Program-made: the position numbers and the translations under genes
NCBI RefSeq assembly: GCF_002025705.1
Contig: NZ_CP018846.1
Location: 3,773,501-3,837,500 of the forward strand
From: Pseudomonas putida
GTDB taxonomy: Bacteria > Pseudomonadota > Gammaproteobacteria > Pseudomonadales > Pseudomonadaceae
Reading direction: 5' to 3'
DNA length: 64,000 nt
Notes under the pieces: model-generated
Told to the model about the DNA's origin: nothing
Database searches by the model: none
The model's input: only the letters and a program-made list of their open reading frames with translations
In this document: positions 26,486 through 36,922 of the stretch, one piece after another
Numbering within the stretch: the stretch's first letter is position 1
Layout of the letters: every line of letters begins with the position of its first letter

Positions 26486-27244
26486 TCAGCCGGCAGATGT
26501 CTCGGTAAGGGCTTGCCACATCGAAGGCCCACCCGCCGACTTGGCCACCGCCGCCAGCCGCTCGGCATGCGCCTCGAGTTCCTCGGCACTGGCCATGATC
26601 ACCCGCCCCGGCGCGCGCCCGACGATGCGGCGGATCTCGCTGCCACCCGTGCCCTGCCCTTCACCATCACCATCGGCCCCGTGCCCAGCCAGCGACAAGC
26701 TGGTCTGGCCGCCGGTCATCGCCAGGTAGACGTCAGCCAGCAACTCGGAGTCGAGCAATGCGCCGTGCAGTTCACGGCCGGAGTTGTCGATGTCGTAGCG
26801 TTTGCACAGCGCATCGAGGCTGTTGCGCTGCCCCGGGTGACGGGCGCGGGCCAACAACAGGGTATCGAGGATGGTGCAGTGGTTGGCGATGTCGGCGCGG
26901 TCGCTTTGCCCCAGCAAAGCGAACTCGTTGTTGATGAAACCGACGTCGAACGCCGCGTTGTGGATGACCAGGGTGGCACCCTGGATGAATTCGAAGAACT
27001 CTTCGGCCACATCGGCGAAACGTGGTTTGCCGACCAGGAACGCATCAGTGATCCCGTGGACGTTGATCGCGCCCTCGTCACTTTCGCGGTCAGGCTGCAG
27101 GTAGACGTGGAAGTGCCGCCCGGTCAGGCGCCGGCCCATGACCTCGACACAGCCGATCTCGATGATCCGGTGGCCTTCGCTGACCGGCATACCGGTGGTT
27201 TCGGTATCGAGAATGACCAGGCGTTTATCTTGCTGCTGCTCCAC
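26486..27244 (-). CDS. dnaQ: DNA polymerase III epsilon subunit (3'-5' exonuclease)
   Basis: 252-residue proofreading exonuclease of the replicative polymerase. Exo I motif LDTETTGMPV, Exo II IHNAAFDVGFIN and Exo III HGALLDSELLADVY are present, with the expected acidic metal ligands. The C-terminal tail (from about residue 180) is Gly/Asp-rich and would link to the alpha subunit. GTG at 27242-27244 is preferred because GGAG sits 8 bases upstream; an ATG 21 bases further out (27263-27265) is an alternative without a ribosome site. It follows rnhA on the same strand; dnaQ and rnhA are commonly adjacent. Confidence 0.94.
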   Translation of the reverse strand: MEQQQDKRLVILDTETTGMPVSEGHRIIEIGCVEVMGRRLTGRHFHVYLQPDRESDEGAINVHGITDAFLVGKPRFADVAEEFFEFIQGATLVIHNAAFDVGFINNEFALLGQSDRADIANHCTILDTLLLARARHPGQRNSLDALCKRYDIDNSGRELHGALLDSELLADVYLAMTGGQTSLSLAGHGADGDGEGQGTGGSEIRRIVGRAPGRVIMASAEELEAHAERLAAVAKSAGGPSMWQALTETSAG

Positions 27245-27295
27245 GCGGGGCGCTCCAACTTGCATCAGTTACTAAGGCGGCGATTGTAACGCAGC

Positions 27296-27742
27296 TCAAC
27301 GCTTGGCGCGCACTTCCTCGACGCCGCGGTTGGCCAACTGGTCGGCGCGTTCGTTGCCGGGATGGCCAATGTGCCCGCGCACCCACTTCCAGGTGACCTT
27401 GTGACGGTTGACCTGCTCGTCGAGCATCTGCCACAGGTCGGCGTTCTTCACCGGCTCCTTTGCCGCCGTCTTCCAACCGCGCTTCTTCCAGTTGACCATC
27501 CACTCGTTGATGCCCTTCATCACGTACTGCGAGTCAGTGGTCAGCACCACTTCGCATTCACGCTTGAGCGCCATCAGCCCCTGGATCGCGGCCATCAGTT
27601 CCATGCGGTTGTTGGTGGTTTCGCGCTCGCCGCCCCACAGTTCCTTCTCGACGCCCTTGAAGACCAGCAGGACGCCCCAGCCGCCTGGGCCAGGGTTGCC
27701 CTTGCAGGCGCCATCGGTATACATCTCGACGCTATCGCTCAT
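27296..27742 (-). CDS. rnhA: Ribonuclease HI
   Basis: 148-residue RNase HI, typical length. It degrades the RNA strand of RNA:DNA hybrids, removing R-loops and primers. Catalytic residues are visible in [17 protein letters not shown] (Asp), [12 protein letters not shown] (Glu), [12 protein letters not shown] (Asp) and [11 protein letters not shown] (Asp); the basic handle [17 protein letters not shown] is present. The start at 27740-27742 gives the family N-terminus; the longer open frame is a shadow of the methyltransferase gene. It lies 13 bases after the methyltransferase gene. Confidence 0.96.
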   Translation of the reverse strand: MSDSVEMYTDGACKGNPGPGGWGVLLVFKGVEKELWGGERETTNNRMELMAAIQGLMALKRECEVVLTTDSQYVMKGINEWMVNWKKRGWKTAAKEPVKNADLWQMLDEQVNRHKVTWKWVRGHIGHPGNERADQLANRGVEEVRAKR

Positions 27743-27755
27743 GTACCACTCATGT

Positions 27756-28529
27756 TCAGTGCTTTTCGGTATCCGGATTGACGGCGCTGCGGTTGACCTT
27801 GGCCAACGGCAACGGCAGCAGCTTGCCCATCGGCTCGCGGCGCACCTGGCGCAACGGCCGCAGGCCGACCACCATCTTGCGCGCCACCAGCAGGTAAACC
27901 CCGCCACCGGCACTCTGCCAGCCTCCCGCCATCCGTTCCCAGCCTGCCAGGCGTTGCTGCCAGGCCGGCGAAGTGAGCGGCGGACGATAGCACCCGAAGC
28001 GGCGTTTCTCCAGCGCGAAGCCCAGCAGGTTGAGCCAGTCGCCCACCCGTGACGGCGAGATGCAGCGCGCCTTGCGCAGGGCGCCATGGCTGAAGAAATG
28101 GCGCATGCCCCAGCCGCTCCAGGGGTTGATACCGACAATCAGCAGGTGCCCGCCCGGGCGCACCGCGCTGGCCGCCTCACGCAGCAAACCATGGGGCGAC
28201 AGGCTGAAGTCCAGGCCATGCTGCAGCACCACCACGTCGGCAGCATGCTCGCTCAATGGCCAGGCCTGCTCCTCGCAGACAATCTCCACCCCCGGCAGCG
28301 GTGCGCCGAGGCGCACGTTACGCTGCACCTGGGGCGCGCTGGGTGGCGCCTCGGCACAGGGGCCATAGTGCACGAGGTAGCCGCCGAAGAAGCGCCCGAG
28401 CTCTTCTTCCAGCAGTTTTTCCTCCTCCTTCAACATCAGCTGGCCGAGTGGGCCGTTGAACCACTCACGGGCCAGGCTGATCAGTTCGACCCATTCCGGG
28501 TCGGCCTGAGCAAAGGCTTGGTCGGTCAT
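27756..28529 (-). CDS. SAM-dependent methyltransferase-like protein
   Basis: 257-residue protein resembling the Pseudomonas class I methyltransferase family found between rnhA and gloB (PA1814-type). It has [43 protein letters not shown], matching methyltransferase motifs II-III around LRPGG. The usual motif I (GxGxG) is degenerate: the expected place reads [11 protein letters not shown], so cofactor binding may be altered. GGGAG precedes the ATG at 28527-28529. The substrate is unknown. It is divergent from gloB with an 85-base spacer. Confidence 0.85.
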   Translation of the reverse strand: MTDQAFAQADPEWVELISLAREWFNGPLGQLMLKEEEKLLEEELGRFFGGYLVHYGPCAEAPPSAPQVQRNVRLGAPLPGVEIVCEEQAWPLSEHAADVVVLQHGLDFSLSPHGLLREAASAVRPGGHLLIVGINPWSGWGMRHFFSHGALRKARCISPSRVGDWLNLLGFALEKRRFGCYRPPLTSPAWQQRLAGWERMAGGWQSAGGGVYLLVARKMVVGLRPLRQVRREPMGKLLPLPLAKVNRSAVNPDTEKH

Positions 28530-28614
28530 TGCGCTCTCCCTCGAAGGTTCTCGCACCGCGCCATCGCGGCTAAGATGGCCTCATGTGCCACGCCTGGCGA
28601 TACGGATCCGCACC

Positions 28615-29394
28615 ATGATACAGATCGACGCTCTTCCCGCTTTCTCCGACAACTACATCTGGTTGTTACAGGATACTGCCAAACGCCGCTGCGCGGTGGT
28701 CGACCCCGGCGATGCCGGCCCGGTGGAGGCCTGGCTGGCCGCCAACCCCGGCTGGGTGCTGGACACGATCATGGTGACTCACCACCACCATGACCATGTC
28801 GGCGGGGTCGAACGCCTCAAACAGAAGACCGGTGCCCGCGTCTGTGGCCCGGCCCGGGAGCAGATCCCGGCCCGCGACCTGGCGCTGGACGAAGGCGACC
28901 AGGTCAGCGTGCTGGGCGTGAGCTTCCAGGTGCTCGCAGTACCGGGCCACACCCTTGGGCACATTGCCTACTACAGCGATCAGCCAGCAACACCGTTGCT
29001 GTTCTGTGGCGACACCCTGTTCGCCGCCGGTTGCGGGCGCATGTTCGAAGGCACGCCGCAGCAGATGCAGCCTGCCCTCGCCCGCCTGGCAGCGCTGCCG
29101 GAGCAGACCGAAGTCTACTGCACCCATGAATACACCTTGAGCAACCTGCGTTTCGCCAAGGCCGTGGAGCCCACCAACCCGCACGTTCTGCAGCGGTTCG
29201 AAGACGTTAGCCGTTTGCGCGGCGAAAATCGCATCACATTGCCATCAACCATCGGTCTCGAGCGCCTGACCAACCCTTTTCTGCGGACCGCTGAAACATT
29301 AGTTAAACAAAAAGCAGACGAATGGAAGGGACATCCAAACGACTCGCAGGTCACTGTTTTTGCTGCTTTGAGGTCTTGGAAGGACACCTTCTGA
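28615..29394 (+). CDS. gloB: Hydroxyacylglutathione hydrolase (glyoxalase II)
   Basis: 259-residue metallo-beta-lactamase-fold enzyme that hydrolyses S-lactoylglutathione to lactate and glutathione, the second step of methylglyoxal detoxification. The binuclear-metal motif is [11 protein letters not shown] (about residues 54-64), followed by [25 protein letters not shown] and CTHEYT. The C-terminal part ([15 protein letters not shown]) is the family's glutathione-binding helical domain. ATG at 28615; ten earlier codons in frame to 28585 are unlike the family. Divergent from the methyltransferase gene. Confidence 0.96.
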   Translation: MIQIDALPAFSDNYIWLLQDTAKRRCAVVDPGDAGPVEAWLAANPGWVLDTIMVTHHHHDHVGGVERLKQKTGARVCGPAREQIPARDLALDEGDQVSVLGVSFQVLAVPGHTLGHIAYYSDQPATPLLFCGDTLFAAGCGRMFEGTPQQMQPALARLAALPEQTEVYCTHEYTLSNLRFAKAVEPTNPHVLQRFEDVSRLRGENRITLPSTIGLERLTNPFLRTAETLVKQKADEWKGHPNDSQVTVFAALRSWKDTF

Positions 29395-29494
29395 TAACCT
29401 CAAGATATATCGCAGCGGGATGTCAACGGTTGACCCGGGCGGGAGCGGTTTCTAGAATCGCCGAAATTTTTCGCCCGGATACCTGTGTCAGCCG

Positions 29495-30919
29495 ATGTCT
29501 TCCCGTAGCCGCAGAACCGCTCATTCAGTCGCCCTGACGCGCCTGGCCCAAATCAGTGCGCTGGCGCTGGCCGCCACCCTGGTGGGCTGCCAGAGCACCC
29601 GTCAGCTCGACGAAGCCGACAGCGTTCGCGCGCACAGCTACCAGGCACGGATCAAGCACAAGCCCTCGCCGCTGGCGGTCAAGCCTGCCGAACCGCCGCA
29701 GGATGTGTGGGAGCGCATGCGCCAGGGCTTCGCCCTGCAAGACAACATCGACGTCAACCCGCGCATCGAACAGCAACGCCTGTGGTTCGCCAGCAACCCG
29801 ACGTTCATCGAAAGCGCTGGCGAACGCGGCAGCCTTTACCTGCACTACATCGTCGAGCGTCTTGAAGAGCGTGACATGCCGCTGGAGCTGGCCCTGTTGC
29901 CGGCCATCGAAAGCGCCTACAACCCGATGGCCTACTCGCGTGCCAGTGCTGCGGGCATGTGGCAGTTCATGCCGGCGACGGGGCGTCACTTCAACCTGCG
30001 CCAGACCAACTTTTACGACGGCCGCCGCGACATCACCGCGTCGACCAACGCCGCGCTGGACTACCTGACCCGCCTGCACGACATGTTCAACGGCGACTGG
30101 CTGCTTGCCCTGGCTGCCTACAATGCCGGTGAAGGCACCGTCAGCCGGGCCATCGAGCGCAACGAAAAGCTCGGCCTGCCGACCGATTACTGGAACCTGC
30201 CGCTGCCGCAGGAAACCCGCGACTACGTGCCCAAGCTGCTGGCCCTGTCGCAGGTGGTATCAACGCCCGAAGCCTATGGCGTGAACCTCAACCCGATCGC
30301 CAACGAGCCGTACTTCGAGGCGGTGGCCATCAACGACCGCCTCGACCTGTCGCGGGTCGCCGCCTTCGCCAACATCGACGAAGACGAACTGATCCAGCTC
30401 AACCCGGCCTTCAAGAAGCGCATGACCGTGGATGGCCCCAAGCAGCTGCTGGTGCCCACTGCCAAGGCGCAACTGCTCAGCAACAGCCTGTCCAACCTCA
30501 AGCCCGAACAACTGGTCAGCCTGCAGCCGAACAAGGCGGTGTTCGCCGCCGCCGTGGCCGAAGCCAAGGGGCCGGCGGCGCGCAGCTACCGGGTCAAGCG
30601 TGGCGACAGCTTGAGCAGTATCGCCAAGGCAAACCGTGTTGCGGTCAAGGACATCCAGCGCTGGAACAAGCTGCCGGGCAACCGCGTCAAGGCCGGCCAG
30701 GTCCTGGCCCTGCGCGGTGGCAGCGCACCGAGCGCTGCGGGCAACCGCGTGGCGGCCTCCGGCCAGCGCTCCACCCAGTACAAGGTGCGCAAGGGTGATT
30801 CCCTGTATCTTGTAGCCAAACGTTTCAATGTCGAGATGCAGCACCTCAAGCGCTGGAACCCACGCAGCGGGCATGCGCTCAAGCCAGGCCAGACCCTGAC
30901 TGTCTACCTCTCTCACTGA
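29495..30919 (+). CDS. mltD: Membrane-bound lytic murein transglycosylase D
   Basis: 474-residue outer-membrane lipoprotein. The lipobox is LVGC at about residues 29-32 after a hydrophobic signal. The transglycosylase domain has the catalytic Glu in LPAIESAYNPMAYSRASAAG and MWQFMPATG, AAYNAGEG motifs. Two C-terminal LysM domains (from YRVKRGDSLSSIAKAN and YKVRKGDSLYLVAKR) bind peptidoglycan. It cleaves glycan strands to 1,6-anhydro-muropeptides during wall growth. The start at 29495 has no classical ribosome site but gives a proper signal peptide. Followed by a REP element. Confidence 0.95.
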   Translation: MSSRSRRTAHSVALTRLAQISALALAATLVGCQSTRQLDEADSVRAHSYQARIKHKPSPLAVKPAEPPQDVWERMRQGFALQDNIDVNPRIEQQRLWFASNPTFIESAGERGSLYLHYIVERLEERDMPLELALLPAIESAYNPMAYSRASAAGMWQFMPATGRHFNLRQTNFYDGRRDITASTNAALDYLTRLHDMFNGDWLLALAAYNAGEGTVSRAIERNEKLGLPTDYWNLPLPQETRDYVPKLLALSQVVSTPEAYGVNLNPIANEPYFEAVAINDRLDLSRVAAFANIDEDELIQLNPAFKKRMTVDGPKQLLVPTAKAQLLSNSLSNLKPEQLVSLQPNKAVFAAAVAEAKGPAARSYRVKRGDSLSSIAKANRVAVKDIQRWNKLPGNRVKAGQVLALRGGSAPSAAGNRVAASGQRSTQYKVRKGDSLYLVAKRFNVEMQHLKRWNPRSGHALKPGQTLTVYLSH

Positions 30920-30940
30920 TATCAGCCTCGCCACGGCCTT

Positions 30941-31070
30941 TGTGGGAGCGGCCTTGCCGGGGCGCCGGACCGGTCGGAAAGGGCTGCGAAGCGGCCCCAG
31001 AATTCAGCAGCGCCGCACCGATTGCCGGGGCCGCTTCGCAGCCCTTTCGCGACGCAAGGCCGCTCCTACA
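30941..31070. repeat. REPIN-like REP pair between mltD and nppA1
   Basis: The left copy begins TGTGGGAGCGGCCTTGC and the right copy is nearly its complement; the inner part GGGCTGCGAAGCGGCCCC is also inverted. The left copy has a replaced block (CCGGGGCGCCGGACCGGTCG) relative to the right. The 130-base element can fold into a long hairpin. Confidence 0.7.
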
Positions 31071-31172
31071 AGATCAAGCATTCCATAGCCTGCTGACTCT
31101 CTCTTTTTCCATACCCGCCAAGCTGTTACTGTACCCCGACCAAAGCCCAACGCCTCTGGATCGGATGCCGAC

Positions 31173-33002
31173 TTGATACGTCCCCTCCTGCTGTCACTCA
31201 GCCTGGCCTTGAGCTTCCCCGCCGTCGCGATGGTGAGCGAAAGCCACGGATACGCGCAGTTCGGCACGCTCAAGTACCCAGCCACATTCACCCACTTCGA
31301 CTGGGTCAACCCGCAAGCGCCCAAGGGCGGCACCTTGCGGGCCATGGCATTCGGCACCTTCGACACGCTCAACCCCTACACCTTCAAGGGCACCAGCCCG
31401 GTCACCACGCCAAACTTCCTGCAATACGGCGTCAGCGAGCTGAACGAAACGCTGATGGTTGGCACCGGGCAGTACGACCCGTCCGGTGACGAACCCACCT
31501 CCAGCTACGGCCTGATCGCCCGCACGGTAGAATACAGCGAAGACCGCAGCTGGGTGGTGTTCAACCTGCGCCCGGAAGCGCGCTGGCATGACGGCACGCC
31601 GATCACCGCCGCCGACGTGGCGTTCTCGTACCGCACCCTGCTCAAGCAAGGCCACCCGATCTACCGCACCAACCTGCAGGAAGTGCAGCGCGTCGACATT
31701 CTCGGCCCGCTGCGCATCCGCTTCGTCTTCAAGCGCGCCGGCAACCCACTACTGATCCTGCGCCTGGGTGAAATGCCAGTATTGCCCAAACACTACTGGC
31801 AAAAGCGCGACTTCGAGGCCACCACCTTCGAACCGCCGCTGGGCAGCGGGCCGTATCGCATCACCCAGGTGGAGCCCGGCCGGCGTCTGGTGTTCGAGCG
31901 GGTAAAAAATTACTGGGGCAAGGACCTGGCAGTGAACCGCGGCAAGTACAACTTCAACCGCGTAGAGTACGAATTCTATCGTGATGCCACCGTGGCTTTC
32001 GAAGCGTTCAAGGCCGGCGAGTTCGACATCTATATCGAGCACCAGGCGAAAAACTGGGCCAACGGTTACAACTTCCCGGCCGTGCGCCGTGGCGAGGTGA
32101 TCAAGGCACAGATCCCGCATCGCATCCCAACCCAGACCCAAGGCCTGTTCATGAACAGCCGCCGGGCGACTTTCAGCGACCCCAGGGTGCGCCAGGCGCT
32201 GGGCCTTATGCTCGATTTCGAGTGGACCAACCGGGCGCTGTTCAGCAGCGCCTACCGCCGCGCGACCAGCTACTACCCCAACAGCGAGTTCGCCGCCAGC
32301 GGCGTGCCCACCGGCAAGGAATGGCTGCTCCTGGCACCGTTCCGCGACCAACTGCCCGACAAGCTGTTCACCCAGCCCTACCAGGTCAGCCACACCGATG
32401 GGCGCGGCATCGGCCGCCAGACCCTGCGCCAGGCCCTGGGCCTGCTCAACCAGGCTGGCTGGAAGCTCGACGGCCAGCGCCTGGTCAATGCCAAGGGCCA
32501 ACCGCTGCGCATGGAATTGCTGCTGGTGAACCCGAGCCTCGAACGCATCCTGCAACCTTATGTCGAAAACCTGGCCAGCATCGGCATCGACGCGCGCTTG
32601 CGCACCGTGGACCGTGCCCAGTACAAACAGCGCCTGGACCAGTTCGACTTCGACATGATCCTGATGACCCTGAACCAGACCTTGAGCCCCGGCCTCGAGC
32701 AATGGCTGTACTTCCATTCCAGCCAGGCCGCGACCAAGGGCAGCAAGAACTATGCTGGGGTCAAGGACCCGGTGGTCGACCACCTGCTCGACACCCTGCT
32801 GGCCGCGCGCACCCGCGACGACCAGGTCGCCGCCGCCCGTGCCCTGGACCGCGTGCTCTCATGGCAGTACTACATGATCCCCAACTGGTACCTCGACAAT
32901 CACCGCCTGGCCTACCGCAACCGGTTCGCCTTCGTCACCACCCCGCCCTATACCCTCGGGCTGAATACCTGGTGGATAAAGCCTTCGGAGAAAGCCCAAT
33001 GA
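31173..33002 (+). CDS. nppA1: Peptide/peptidyl-nucleoside ABC transporter substrate-binding protein 1
   Basis: 609-residue periplasmic binding protein of the SBP_bac_5 class, YejA-like. A signal peptide is visible at residues 1-19 (MIRPLLLSLSLALSFPAVA). Typical stretches are ESLRPEARWHDGTPIT-like FNLRPEARWHDGTPITAADV and ending TLGLNTWWIKP. It begins with TTG at 31173, supported by the signal peptide; no ATG upstream fits. It matches P. aeruginosa NppA1, part of NppA1A2BCD, reported to import peptidyl nucleoside antibiotics. It overlaps nppA2 by four bases (ATGA, 32999-33002). Confidence 0.92.
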   Translation: MIRPLLLSLSLALSFPAVAMVSESHGYAQFGTLKYPATFTHFDWVNPQAPKGGTLRAMAFGTFDTLNPYTFKGTSPVTTPNFLQYGVSELNETLMVGTGQYDPSGDEPTSSYGLIARTVEYSEDRSWVVFNLRPEARWHDGTPITAADVAFSYRTLLKQGHPIYRTNLQEVQRVDILGPLRIRFVFKRAGNPLLILRLGEMPVLPKHYWQKRDFEATTFEPPLGSGPYRITQVEPGRRLVFERVKNYWGKDLAVNRGKYNFNRVEYEFYRDATVAFEAFKAGEFDIYIEHQAKNWANGYNFPAVRRGEVIKAQIPHRIPTQTQGLFMNSRRATFSDPRVRQALGLMLDFEWTNRALFSSAYRRATSYYPNSEFAASGVPTGKEWLLLAPFRDQLPDKLFTQPYQVSHTDGRGIGRQTLRQALGLLNQAGWKLDGQRLVNAKGQPLRMELLLVNPSLERILQPYVENLASIGIDARLRTVDRAQYKQRLDQFDFDMILMTLNQTLSPGLEQWLYFHSSQAATKGSKNYAGVKDPVVDHLLDTLLAARTRDDQVAAARALDRVLSWQYYMIPNWYLDNHRLAYRNRFAFVTTPPYTLGLNTWWIKPSEKAQ

Positions 33003-34825
33003 CGCCGACGCATCGCCTGGCCTGCAGCCTGCTGTTCGCCTGCCTGAGCCTGCCCGCGCTGGCCACGCCGCAACACGCGCTGACCCTGTACGACGAGCCA
33101 CCGAAATACCCGGCCGACTTCAAGCACTTTGACTACGTGAACCCCGACGCGCCCAAGGGTGGTACCTTCCGCCAGTCCAGCTTCGGTGGTTTCGACAGCC
33201 TCAACCCGTTCATCAACAAGGGCGTGTCGGCCGACAACCTCAACATCATCTACGACACCCTGATGCGCCAGAGCCAGGATGAGCCGTTCACCGAGTACGG
33301 CCTGGTCGCCGGCAAGATCGAGAAGGCCCCGGACAACAGCTGGGTGCGTTTCTACCTGCGCCCCGAAGCGCGCTTCCACGACGGCCACCCGATGCGCGCC
33401 GACGACGTGGTGTTCACCTTCAATGCCCTGATCAAGGACGGCGCACCGCTGTACCGCCAGTACTACGGCGACGTTGCCGAGGTGGTCGCCGAAGACCCGC
33501 TGCGGGTACTGTTCAAGTTCAAGCACAAGAACAACCGCGAGCTGCCGCTGATTCTTGGCCAACTGCCGGTACTGCCCAAGCACTGGTACGAAAACCGCGA
33601 GTTCAACCGCGGCAACCTGGAAATTCCGCTGGGCAGCGGCCCGTACAAGGTTGCCGAGGTCAAGGCCGGCCGCACCATCCGCTACGAGCGGGTCAAGGAC
33701 TACTGGGCCAAGGACCTGCCGATCAACCGCGGCTTCTACAATTTCGATGCCATGACCTTCGATTCCTACCGCGACACTGCCGTCGCCCTGGAGGCCTTGA
33801 AAGCTGGCGCCTTCGACTACGCGCTGGAGGTCAGCGCGAAAAACTGGGCCACTGCCTACAACGTGCCGGCCGTGCGTGAAGGCCGCCTGATCAAGGAAGA
33901 GCTGCCCAACGGCAACCCGACCGGGATGCAGGGCTTCGTCTTCAACATCCGCCGCCCGCTGTTCCAGGACGTGCGCGTGCGCGAAGCGCTGAGCCAGTTG
34001 CTGGACTACGAATGGACCAACAAGCAGCTGTTCAATGGCGCCTACACCCGCACCGGCAGCTACTTCGAGAACTCGGAAATGGCCGCCCATGACCTGCCCA
34101 GCACCAATGAGCTGAAGATCCTCGAACCACTGCGCGGCAAAATTCCCGACCAGGCCTTCAACGAGACCTTCCACAACCCGGTCAGCGATGCCAGCGGCAT
34201 GATCCGCGAGCAACAGCGCAAGGCCTACAAGCTGCTGCAGGAAGCCGGCTGGAAGATCGTCGACGACAAGATGGTCGACGCCCAGGGCAAGCCGGTGGTG
34301 ATCGAGTTCCTGCTGGCACAGACCGAGTTCGAACGCATCCTGCTGCCGTTCAAGCGCAACCTTGCCGACCTGGGCATCGACCTGAACATCCGCCGTGTCG
34401 ACGTCTCGCAGTACATCACCCGCCTGCGCTCGCGCGATTACGACATGATCGTCAGCGGCTTCCCGCAGTCCAACTCGCCGGGCAACGAACAACGCGAATA
34501 CTGGAGCAGCAGCGCGGCCGACAACCCCGGCAGCCGCAACTTCATCGGCCTGCGCGACCCCGCCATCGACCAACTGGTGGAAGCGCTGATCAACGCCGAC
34601 TCGCGCCAGAGCCTGATCGACCATTGCCGGGCGCTGGACCGCGTGCTGCTGTGGGGCTACTACGTGATCCCCAACTGGCACATCAAGACCTGGCGCGTGG
34701 CCTACTGGAACCACATCGGCCACCCCAAGGTATCGCCCAAGTACGACGTCGGCATCGATACCTGGTGGATCAAGCCCAACGTGACCCCGGCGGTCACCGA
34801 AGCCCCAACGGATGAGGCCAACTGA
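32999..34825 (+). CDS. nppA2: Peptide/peptidyl-nucleoside ABC transporter substrate-binding protein 2
   Basis: 608-residue YejA-like periplasmic binding protein, a tandem paralogue of the preceding protein with the same plan; the signal peptide is [22 protein letters not shown]. Shared features include [30 protein letters not shown] and [10 protein letters not shown]. The start overlaps the upstream stop; the open frame extends far upstream as a shadow of nppA1. The two binding proteins would feed the same permease pair. The C-terminal tail ([15 protein letters not shown]) is extended and polar. Confidence 0.93.
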   Translation: MTPTHRLACSLLFACLSLPALATPQHALTLYDEPPKYPADFKHFDYVNPDAPKGGTFRQSSFGGFDSLNPFINKGVSADNLNIIYDTLMRQSQDEPFTEYGLVAGKIEKAPDNSWVRFYLRPEARFHDGHPMRADDVVFTFNALIKDGAPLYRQYYGDVAEVVAEDPLRVLFKFKHKNNRELPLILGQLPVLPKHWYENREFNRGNLEIPLGSGPYKVAEVKAGRTIRYERVKDYWAKDLPINRGFYNFDAMTFDSYRDTAVALEALKAGAFDYALEVSAKNWATAYNVPAVREGRLIKEELPNGNPTGMQGFVFNIRRPLFQDVRVREALSQLLDYEWTNKQLFNGAYTRTGSYFENSEMAAHDLPSTNELKILEPLRGKIPDQAFNETFHNPVSDASGMIREQQRKAYKLLQEAGWKIVDDKMVDAQGKPVVIEFLLAQTEFERILLPFKRNLADLGIDLNIRRVDVSQYITRLRSRDYDMIVSGFPQSNSPGNEQREYWSSSAADNPGSRNFIGLRDPAIDQLVEALINADSRQSLIDHCRALDRVLLWGYYVIPNWHIKTWRVAYWNHIGHPKVSPKYDVGIDTWWIKPNVTPAVTEAPTDEAN

Positions 34826-34826
34826 C

Positions 34827-35900
34827 ATGCTGGCCTACATCCTGCGCCGCCTGCTGCTGATCATCCCGACCCTGTTCGGCATCCTGATCATCAACTTCAT
34901 CATCGTCCAGGCCGCCCCCGGCGGCCCGGTGGAACAGATGATCGCCAAGCTCGAAGGCTTCGAGGGCGCCACCAGCCGCATCGCCGGCGGCGGCGCCGAG
35001 GTCTCGGTGGCTGGCTCCAACTACCGCGGTGCCCAAGGCCTGGACCCGGCCTTGATCGCCGAGATCGAGCACATGTACGGCTTCGACAAGTCGGCGCCCG
35101 AACGCCTTTGGATCATGGTCAAGAACTACGCCACGCTGGACTTCGGCGACAGCTTCTTCCGCGACGCCAAGGTCATCGACCTGATCGCCGAAAAGATGCC
35201 GGTGTCGATCTCGCTGGGGCTGTGGAGCACGCTGATCATGTACCTGGTATCGATCCCGCTGGGGATCGCCAAGGCGGTACGACACGGCAGCCACTTCGAC
35301 GTCTGGACCAGTTCGGCGATCATCGTCGGCTACGCCATCCCGGCGTTCCTGTTCGCCATCCTGCTGATCGTGCTGTTCGCCGGCGGCAGCTATTTCGACT
35401 GGTTCCCGCTGCGCGGCCTGACCTCCAACAACTTCGACGAGCTGTCCACCACGGGCAAGGTGCTCGACTACTTCTGGCACCTGGTGCTGCCGATCACCGC
35501 GCTGGTGATCGGCAACTTCGCCACCATGACCCTGCTGACCAAGAACAGCTTCCTCGACGAGATCAACAAGCAGTACGTCGTCACCGCCAAGGCCAAGGGC
35601 CTGAGCCGGCCGCGCGTGCTGTACGGGCATGTGTTCCGCAACGCCATGCTGCTGGTGATCGCCGGCTTCCCGTCGGCGTTCATCGGCATCTTCTTCACCG
35701 GTTCCTTGCTGATCGAGGTGATCTTCAGCCTCGACGGCCTCGGCCTGATGAGTTTCGAAGCGGCGATCAACCGCGACTACCCGGTGGTCTTCGGCACCCT
35801 GTTCATCTTCACCCTGCTCGGGCTGGTGGTGAAACTGATCGGCGACCTGACCTATACCCTGGTCGACCCACGCATCGACTTTGCCAGCCGGGAGCACTGA
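34827..35900 (+). CDS. nppB: ABC transporter permease (YejB/NppB-like)
   Basis: 357-residue inner-membrane permease. The N-terminal helix [20 protein letters not shown] and the DppB/YejB-like core with [28 protein letters not shown], the EAA loop that contacts the ATPase, are visible; six helices are likely. It ends TLVDPRIDF, a typical end of this family. Start at 34827 lies two bases after the nppA2 stop codon. With NppC it forms the transport channel. Confidence 0.95.
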   Translation: MLAYILRRLLLIIPTLFGILIINFIIVQAAPGGPVEQMIAKLEGFEGATSRIAGGGAEVSVAGSNYRGAQGLDPALIAEIEHMYGFDKSAPERLWIMVKNYATLDFGDSFFRDAKVIDLIAEKMPVSISLGLWSTLIMYLVSIPLGIAKAVRHGSHFDVWTSSAIIVGYAIPAFLFAILLIVLFAGGSYFDWFPLRGLTSNNFDELSTTGKVLDYFWHLVLPITALVIGNFATMTLLTKNSFLDEINKQYVVTAKAKGLSRPRVLYGHVFRNAMLLVIAGFPSAFIGIFFTGSLLIEVIFSLDGLGLMSFEAAINRDYPVVFGTLFIFTLLGLVVKLIGDLTYTLVDPRIDFASREH

Positions 35901-35901
35901 C

Positions 35902-36921
35902 ATGGCCCTCTCCCCCCTCAACCGTCGGCGCTTCGAGCGCTTCAAGGCCAACCGCCGAGGCTGGTGGTCGCTGTGGCTGTTCCTCATCCTGTTCGGCCTG
36001 AGCCTGGGCGCCGAGCTGATCGCCAACGACAAACCGATTGCCGTGCGCTACGAAGGCTCATGGTACTTCCCGGCGTTCAAGCGCTACCCGGAAACCACCT
36101 TCGGCGGCGAATTCCCACTGGAGGCCAACTACAAGAGCCCGTACATCCGCGACCTGCTGGAGAAGAAAGACAGCTTCGTGGTCTGGGCGCCAATCCCGTT
36201 CAGCTACCAGAGCATCAACTACGACCTGCGAGTGCCAGCCCCGGCGCCGCCCTCGGCGGACAACTGGCTGGGCACCGACGACCAGGGCCGCGATGTGCTG
36301 GCGCGGGTGATCTACGGCTTCCGCGTCTCCGTCCTGTTCGCCATTACCCTGACCGTACTGAGCTCCATCGTCGGCGTCATCGCCGGCGCCTTGCAGGGCT
36401 TCTACGGCGGCTGGGTCGACCTGGCCGGGCAGCGCTTTCTGGAAATCTGGTCGGGCCTGCCGGTGCTGTACCTGCTGATCATCCTCGCCAGCTTCGTGCA
36501 GCCCAACTTCTGGTGGTTGCTGGGCATCATGCTGCTGTTCTCGTGGATGAGCCTGGTGGACGTGGTGCGCGCCGAATTCCTGCGCGGGCGCAACCTGGAA
36601 TACGTGCGCGCTGCCCGTGCCCTGGGCATGCGCAACGGCGCAATCATGTACCGGCATATCCTGCCCAACGCCATGATCTCGACCATGACCTTCATGCCTT
36701 TCATCCTCACTGGCGCCATCGGCACCCTGACCGCGCTGGACTTCCTCGGCTTCGGCCTGCCCCCCGGCGCTCCGTCGCTGGGTGAACTGGTGGCGCAAGG
36801 CAAGTCCAACCTGCAAGCCCCGTGGCTGGGCATCAGCGCCTTTGCCGTGCTGGCGATCATGCTGAGCCTGCTGGTGTTCATCGGCGAATCTGCCCGCGAC
36901 GCCTTCGACCCGAGGAAGTGA
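35902..36921 (+). CDS. nppC: ABC transporter permease (YejE/NppC-like)
   Basis: 339-residue permease. It has an N-terminal OppC_N-like region (RRFERFKANRRGWWSLWLFLILFGLSLGAELIAN), a periplasmic loop of about 90 residues, then a six-helix-like domain with the EAA motif RNLEYVRAARALGMRNGAIMYRHILPNAM. It ends DAFDPRK, as in YejE proteins. The start at 35902 follows the nppB stop by one base. Confidence 0.95.
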   Translation: MALSPLNRRRFERFKANRRGWWSLWLFLILFGLSLGAELIANDKPIAVRYEGSWYFPAFKRYPETTFGGEFPLEANYKSPYIRDLLEKKDSFVVWAPIPFSYQSINYDLRVPAPAPPSADNWLGTDDQGRDVLARVIYGFRVSVLFAITLTVLSSIVGVIAGALQGFYGGWVDLAGQRFLEIWSGLPVLYLLIILASFVQPNFWWLLGIMLLFSWMSLVDVVRAEFLRGRNLEYVRAARALGMRNGAIMYRHILPNAMISTMTFMPFILTGAIGTLTALDFLGFGLPPGAPSLGELVAQGKSNLQAPWLGISAFAVLAIMLSLLVFIGESARDAFDPRK

Positions 36922-36922
36922 A

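Noticed and set aside
32948..34828. 626-codon minus-strand open frame
   Set aside because: Antisense shadow of nppA2; rich in Val, Ala, His and without motifs.
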